From Phoronis australis (taxonomy: Eukaryota > Phoronida > Phoronidae), in contig NMRA01000168.1 in NCBI GenBank assembly GCA_002633005.1, forward strand, positions 189,129 through 253,128: a DNA stretch of 64,000 bases, in the 5' to 3' direction. Of this stretch, positions 58,846 to 64,000 are shown piece after piece. How positions within the stretch are numbered: position 1 is the stretch's first letter; every line of letters begins with the position of its first letter. A program made the position numbers and the translations under genes. The notes under the pieces were generated by a model. The model was not told where the DNA came from. It saw nothing but the letters and a program-made list of their open reading frames with translations, and did no database searches.

Positions 58846-59859
58846 ACTGCTAGGATGGCACAGGTGAGTTTTATTTGATGGGAAATACCTGTATGTCCAC
58901 ATTCTCAAGGTGTGTTATGGTGTTATTGACTCCTCTTGCCAAGTCTATTGTTCTTGTCTTGCTGGTGTGTTTACACTCCAGGTCCATTAAAAGCATGTTT
59001 GAAATACAGATGACAAGAGTAATTATCCTCAGCAAATGAAGTTTGTGTGTTTTTGGGTAATCATATCCTTTGCAAACAGTTTACAGTGCTGTTATAAGTA
59101 AGTTGGTCAAGTTGTACTGAGTCACCTCCTGTGTTATGTAATAACTGTCTGTTGTTGAGAACATTGAAGGGTAACATTAGGATTCCAAACCATAGTGTCA
59201 TAGTGATAATGAATCCCAGATTTGAATGACGCTAAGATCATTTTTGGTGACTCAGTAAAAGTATATTTCTGAAAGTAGAATTTGATTTTTGACTTTTTTA
59301 CAAATCTCTTGGGTTATGTGTCCGTGTCTTTTTACTGTAGTTTAGCCAAAAAAGGTGCATTGATTGCGAAACAAAGGTATCAATAACATGATCAAATTTT
59401 ATTTGATATAAATGGCCAAGAGTAGCTCTCAAATACTTTGTTATAGTTTTCTGAAATGTTTTGCTTTCTTTTTATGCAACTTCACGGATTTTTTTCATGA
59501 AAATCATGAAAGTCCTTGTTTTCATGCAAAGGAATTGCTTAAACTTTTTTGTGAATGAAGCATAGTTTCTGAAGGTCTCATGTGAACCTGAGCAGCCATT
59601 TATGAGATTTGATGTTTTGAACCCAGCCACATTTGGTCATTTTTGTAAATAAACTGAATCCAAGATTGTGTAAGATTCATTGTCTGTTATGGTAATTCCT
59701 CACTTATGTTTGAAAAGACAGCTTCCTGGATAACAAATACATAAAGGAAAATGCAAATGCTTTCAACAATAAAAATGTATCACGATTTTGGCATGAAGTG
59801 AGCCATCTTTGTGTTTTTTTATGCGCCCACATATAGACGTACATATGTGGAGGATCTCA

Positions 59860-60480
59860 ATGATGGGTTCCTGTGGAGTTGACCAGAATGAAGGTGACTG
59901 ATTGGATGAATCCGACTATTGCTGTGTCACCTAGTGGCAATTTTAGTAACTTACTTAAATTGCTTCTGTATCTTTGGACTTCCTCAACTGCCTTAGCTAG
60001 CTAATAGGTGTCTCTGTTGCTGCTCTCTCATTTTTGAAGGATCCTACTTATTCTGAGCCAAACTGTGGGTCTGTGGCCATTTATATTATTTACTAGTCTG
60101 TTTTTGCCATAACCTCTCATCTGCCAAACCGCCCAATGGGTCATTATTAAAATTGACAGGTGTGTTCCTGCTGAGTATACCACAACTGACATTGATTTAT
60201 GGAAGGGTTCGACTACTATGGTCCCTTTTGTGATTTTGACCCTTGTATATAGGGTGTTTTTGAAATTTGACTAGTGTTTCTATGAGTGTGATAACAGATG
60301 GTGACGACTTTCGACAGATCTGATTAGCACTGTGTCTCTTTTGCCTAGTCACAATTTCATGTTTTGTTTAGCTCCGTGTCTTCGGAGTTCGTGGACAAAT
60401 TTTCATGAAATTTGGCCAGTAGGTTTCTATTATGGAGATGATGACGCCTTGCCATTTCCGGATAGCTTTAACCCGTAGTA
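59860..60480 (+). repeat. Degenerate array, same family as 44.1-45.1 kb
   Basis: gatgggttcctgtggagttg, then ttaaaattgacaggtgtgtt (60147), gaaatttgactagtgtttct (60255) and catgaaatttggccagtagg (60405), with gctgtgtc...cacaattttca-like stretches between. Constant orientation. Confidence 0.55.
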
Positions 60481-60914
60481 GTATCCATTTGCAGTGCAGG
60501 GTGCTGTGTTAATGTGGGAAATGGCTATTAGCTCCTGTTTACTTTTGCATCCTCAATAAACATCAAATTACCATATATGTAGTATATGTGATTACCGTAT
60601 GCTCATTCCCACACACTGTGAATCTTTATCACGACAAGCACACGTTGTTTGGGTGAAGCCAAGAACTAATAGAGCATGGTTACAGATTAGATTCGTAAGG
60701 AAGTTCTCGTTTCCTTTTCTTTTGAAGTCACTTTGAATAATGAACATTGTGCTGTAAAAATAGTCTGCACACCGGGGAGCTCATGCATAAACAAAAAATG
60801 AAACGGGTATTATTCTTTTAATTGTTGCCTGTAGTTATGTAAACCTGCTTTTTGCATCACGAGTGCTTTTTAAGCACAACCAGTCTATATTCGTAACAGT
60901 TTGCATTTCTTTCA

Positions 60915-60988
60915 GGCTCGCTGGCTGCCATGATGTAGTCTCAGATCCCTGTTATTCATCGCGAGCGCGGTAATGTAAAGTCTGCGCT
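60915..60988 (+). promoter_or_regulatory. TMEM98 5' leader with two minimal upstream ORFs
   Basis: An acceptor-like tttctttcag ends at 60915, so the leader probably starts in an upstream exon. The leader carries ATG-ATG-TAG at 60930-60938 and a start-stop ATG-TAA at 60973-60978, ten bases before the main ATG at 60989. Such elements can stall or capture ribosomes and lower or tune translation. Confidence 0.5.
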
Positions 60989-61134
60989 ATGACCAAGTTG
61001 GATCCCATTGTTGCCGTGGCGATTGGGGTGCTGGGGGCCATATTTGTTGGCGCATTGGTTGCGTTTGTGTTTGTGCTGCGGCACAAGTTTTGCAAGAAGA
61101 AGGATCTGATAACAGATGCACAGGAAACTAACAG
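60989..61134 (+). CDS. TMEM98: TMEM98-like protein, first coding exon (partial gene)
   Basis: It encodes an N-terminal membrane anchor, VAVAIGVLGAIFVGALVAF, followed by VLRHKFCKKKDLI. Human TMEM98 starts in the same way: VAIGVL then a hydrophobic run and RQRYCRPRDLL. The exon has 48 full codons plus two bases and ends at a GTGGGT donor. TMEM98 is a single-pass membrane protein linked in vertebrates to MYRF regulation and eye size. No second exon was found up to 64000, so the first intron exceeds 2.8 kb or the gene continues outside. Identification rests on about 35 residues. Confidence 0.7.
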
Positions 61135-61460
61135 GTGGGTCTACTGTTTGTGGCAGGGACCCATAAGGGCCCAAAAAGCGTAGTTGGTTCTGGGGCCTTT
61201 TCCAAGAACCTGACCTGAGTTCATTTTTTACTTAAGTCTTAGATTTGTCTTAACTTCCAAACTTTGAAACTTCCACATCAGGCAAGTTAGTCAGAAATTT
61301 TAAGTTTTATCCTAAAATTGATTGAAATTTAAGATTTGTTAAGCTAAGCAGGAGCAGGACCCTGGTCTGTACCTACTTGCATCAGGTCAAGCGTTTTTTT
61401 TTTGGAAAAGCTGCACAAAGGCAAGTAAGAAAGGGTTAGCAGATTTGAAACATAATTTAC

Positions 61461-61708
61461 CAAGGGATTCCATATCGTTTTTACTCATCTCTAGTGGATT
61501 TTCTTTTTTGAAAGAGTGAGCAACTAAAACATACTGATTACCAACTCGATTTTCAGAAACAAAACTGAGACAAGAACCATCTAGTATGCTTTTTTTAGTA
61601 GTATGATGTTCGTATTTTAATATCTTTCTAATGCATTCCTTTATCTTCACTTCTGCCCATTCAAAATTTATTCCAGTTACCTTGATTTCTTTACCTTTTC
61701 CACCTTCC
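61461..61708 (-). CDS. Possible unassigned exon on the minus strand
   Basis: A 248-base open stretch lies between an acceptor (TTTTGTGTTCAG) and a donor (GTAAAT) on the minus strand, inside the TMEM98 first intron. It encodes INFEWAEVKIKECIRKILKY and LSFVSENRVGNQYVLVAHSF, of mixed protein-like composition. I recognise no family, and no neighbouring exon was found. It could be an exon of a gene from outside the window, a retrotransposon fragment, or chance. Confidence 0.3.
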
Positions 61709-62089
61709 CTGAACACAAAATTTATTTATCTTTTATCGTTTTGTTTAATGCCAATGTATTTTCCATGACCAATGTAAAGCCAGCCAAGCCCTGGCCATCA
61801 CTTTTTGCCAAAGTGGCTCGGGAACATTTTTTGTGTCATACCTAGTGTCTTTAATTTCCCAAATGTCAATGAAACTGCCCTGGAATTCCCTGTTTGCCTA
61901 TGGTATGCATTAGCACCAACTCTGTGTTTGACTCTCTCTCAAAGGGCTTGTTGTGTGGGATGTGGTACACTACAAGACAAAGTAATCAGACAAACTACCC
62001 TTTTCCACAGCATGGCAGTCAGTTCTGTCAACAACAAAAATGACTGATAATAGCCATCAAAGATGCAAAATTCTAATTACAAAATGGTT

Positions 62090-62660
62090 TAGCCACCTTA
62101 CTTACTTTGGAAAGTCGTGCCATATTGGAATTCACTATACTGCCAGATGCTGATCAGGTCTTTGGTGGACAGGCATTCAGCGCCAGCTACAGATCCTTTA
62201 TAATACGGATGGGAGGTTTCAACCTTCTGATATCAATAGAGTTTTAACCCCTTTCCTGCTATTATAATGCCTACACATTTCCACTGCTGTGCGGTACGAT
62301 GTACTGATGCCTTACAAAAAGGCAAACCTTTTGAAATATCAATGGAGGAACAAGGACATCATTTTCCATACAATTTCCATACAATTCCCAGAGCGTTGAA
62401 AATATCCACAACAAAGCCAGTGCCTGCAGATGATGAAAGGGAGAATTTTGATTCCAGCCCTTTTCAAAAAGCCTAAATAAATTAGTGAACTAATCAACCA
62501 ATGGGAGGTGATGATACTGGAATTTCTTCTTCTTTTAAATTAATGAACCACTATGTAGTAATTTAATTTCTGTCCACCAAATCTGAGTCAGGATCAATTG
62601 GAAGTCACTTTAATGCTCTCATTACTCTAGAGAGCACCTATATAAAAATATCCTATTCCT
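62090..62660 (+). repeat. Copy of the 0.55-kb CC-motif dispersed repeat, with a 69-codon open frame
   Basis: Matches 31060-31640 along its length and part of 18880-19135. In this copy a frame from 62267 reads MPTHFHCCAVRCTDALQKGK, whose CC..xC start recalls THAP-type fingers, then ends after 69 codons. The other copies are not open, so the frame may be a relic of an ancestral coding sequence. Confidence 0.6.
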
Positions 62661-63034
62661 CTTCATTCTCGATCATGAGACAAGGCTACATTGACGGTGA
62701 AGACCACTTCCGCCCAGCCATCATGACGGGAATTGCGAGTCATTTTGTCTGAATTCTTTTGGCTTGTACTGTTTGTAAAGTGTCTTGCTGCTTGTTTTTG
62801 CTATACTCCGATGGTTAATACATGCATTTCAGCAGGAGCAGAGCATAATACACATCTGAATGATGAACTTAGGCAGGGTAATGCTTTCAAACAGCTGAGT
62901 ATTTGAGTTATTGGCAAGTTTTCCACTAAGTGTTATTGGTTTACCTAGTGTTAAACCATTTAGAACCCATACAGTGCAAAACGTTCCCTGTTATGAGGGC
63001 TAATTCTGATAACAGCTAGAATGCTTGTACTATC

Positions 63035-64000
63035 TACGTATTCGCCCCAATAAGTTCCCAGGCGCTTAGAAAAGTTCGTTAGGGGGTCACTTATTGCAAC
63101 CCAAGGCGGTTAAAACACAATCTTGGAAATGGGTGAAAGCGTAAGCTAGGATTCATTAAATTTACGCTCTGTGACGTATCTGTAACCTATGACAGACTTT
63201 TTATAAAACTGTAGTGCAATACTATCAAACTTCATTGTTAAATTATGACCTTTTTGCAGAAATTGTGCTGAAATCCCGGGGCAAAAACTCTCTGATGTGT
63301 CACAAATTACCTGAAATCCTCACTTAAGTTTTCCAAATAGCGTCTCTAAGATTTTTAAGCTCCTGTGGAGTTGGAATGAACAGCTTGGGTTGAAGTCCAA
63401 ATCTGCGCAAGATTGAACTCTGCAACACCGAAAAATCTCTGGATGAACACCTCAGAAAATACATATTGTCAGGTTACGTTTGTTTCGACTGGAATGCAGA
63501 TTGCGCTTTCTGTCTATGTGCTTTTAACACCATTGTTTTTATTCGTGAGTCAGTCGTCAACTGAATGGTACGCGATTCGTAGTTTTCAAGTGTACAAAGA
63601 AATTTGGAATCCTGGTGAGGGAGAAACTGTACGTGAAAGATACAATCTCATTGTCAAGTACGCTGTGTCTGTTCTGAAAGGCCAGACCATCGTGGGACAC
63701 GTTCCTCACGAGATTAGCATAACTGTTACATTCTTTGTGAAGCATGGAAGAAGTTTAAAATGTATAGTTACGGCTTTAGCTGCAAGGCTGGCGGTCTAGA
63801 AGTTTCGTGCACAGTGATTTTTTAGGATTGACGGATCTTGTTGATAAATTGAAGAGGTTACTGTTGAATTTTAGGAATTTAAGGTACGATCCATTTTTTG
63901 CACGTACATGTTCAGGGGCTGGGTGCTTATTTCGGCAAAGTCTGAAAATGCGTGTGTGGTGCTTGTAGGGACATAGGCGCTTATTAGAGCGAATACGGTA
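63035..64000. mobile_element. TIR element with TACCGTATTCG-type ends, reaching the window end
   Basis: The left end tacgtattcgccccaataag and the right end (inverse taccgtattcgctctaataa) match apart from a one-base loss and two changes. The right terminus coincides with the last base of the window, so the flank cannot be checked. The interior contains a HIRAN-like frame at 63413-63799. The termini resemble those of 50271-51390. Confidence 0.6.
63413..63799 (+). CDS. HIRAN-like reading frame carried by the TIR element
   Basis: From about codon 58 the frame reads FQVYKEIWNPGEGE, YAVSVLKGQTIVGHVPHEIS and FFVKHGRSLKCIVT. The order W.P..GE, R.....YAV.V......GH.P..IS......F....G....C.V is that of HIRAN-like proteins, seen in many invertebrate genomes as short uncharacterised proteins. 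The normal E-P-x-N-x-(H/Y)-D segment before YAV is replaced here by RYNLIVK, so it may be worn. The first 57 codons include a hydrophobic stretch (ALSVYVLLTPLFLFV) without match. The start is uncertain. Confidence 0.45.
   Translation: MNSATPKNLWMNTSENTYCQVTFVSTGMQIALSVYVLLTPLFLFVSQSSTEWYAIRSFQVYKEIWNPGEGETVRERYNLIVKYAVSVLKGQTIVGHVPHEISITVTFFVKHGRSLKCIVTALAARLAV

Overview
The window is animal nuclear DNA: AT-rich, with genes split into small exons by GT-AG introns of about 0.3-3.5 kb, many decayed transposons and minisatellites, one 546-base assembly gap and two single-N joins. The proteins are ordinary metazoan ones, but the exons diverge strongly from vertebrate versions and the introns are shorter. 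This fits a marine invertebrate (cephalochordate, hemichordate, echinoderm or cnidarian); I cannot narrow it further.

Three genes can be read. (1) 101-16561, plus strand: the C-terminal three quarters of SCAP, the sterol-sensing escort of SREBP. It has 17 exons with unbroken phase and 995 codons before the stop, running from inside the sterol-sensing domain to the end of the WD40 propeller; the 5' end lies before the window. (2) 30895-17678, minus strand: a complete 12-exon, 562-codon gene resembling ZCWPW2. It carries a CW zinc finger, a PWWP domain and then a clear ARID DNA-binding domain before the C-terminal tail. I know of no ZCWPW protein with an ARID, and this is the most interesting object here. 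SCAP and this gene are convergent and end tail to tail about 0.2-1 kb apart. (3) 60989-61134, plus strand: the first coding exon of a TMEM98-like gene, preceded by a leader with two minimal upstream ORFs; the rest lies beyond the window.

The roughly 30 kb from 30.9 to 60.9 kb has no exon I can recognise. It is filled with repeats: an inverted-repeat element carrying five E2F-like sites (32.1 kb), a foldback element (33.0 kb), a pair of tRNA-derived SINEs (33.2-33.8 kb), a broken THAP-like reading frame (35.2 kb), arrays of a degenerate 110-190 bp unit (40.5, 44.1-45.1 and 59.9-60.5 kb), a TA-flanked element with perfect 26-bp terminal repeats around the gap (50.3-51.4 kb), a hAT-like element (52.6-53.5 kb), a Penelope-like GIY-YIG remnant next to a degenerate hammerhead-like motif (54.1-54.9 kb), and a 49-bp tandem repeat open in several frames (57.5 kb). 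The window ends inside or at the edge of another TIR element carrying a HIRAN-like reading frame (63.0-64.0 kb).

Functionally, SCAP belongs to ER/Golgi sterol control, the ZCWPW2/ARID gene to reading chromatin (predicted H3K4me3 plus H3K36me3 plus DNA), and TMEM98 is a small membrane protein. Nothing suggests that the three work together. All calls come from reading the sequence and from memory of the families; no search was run.
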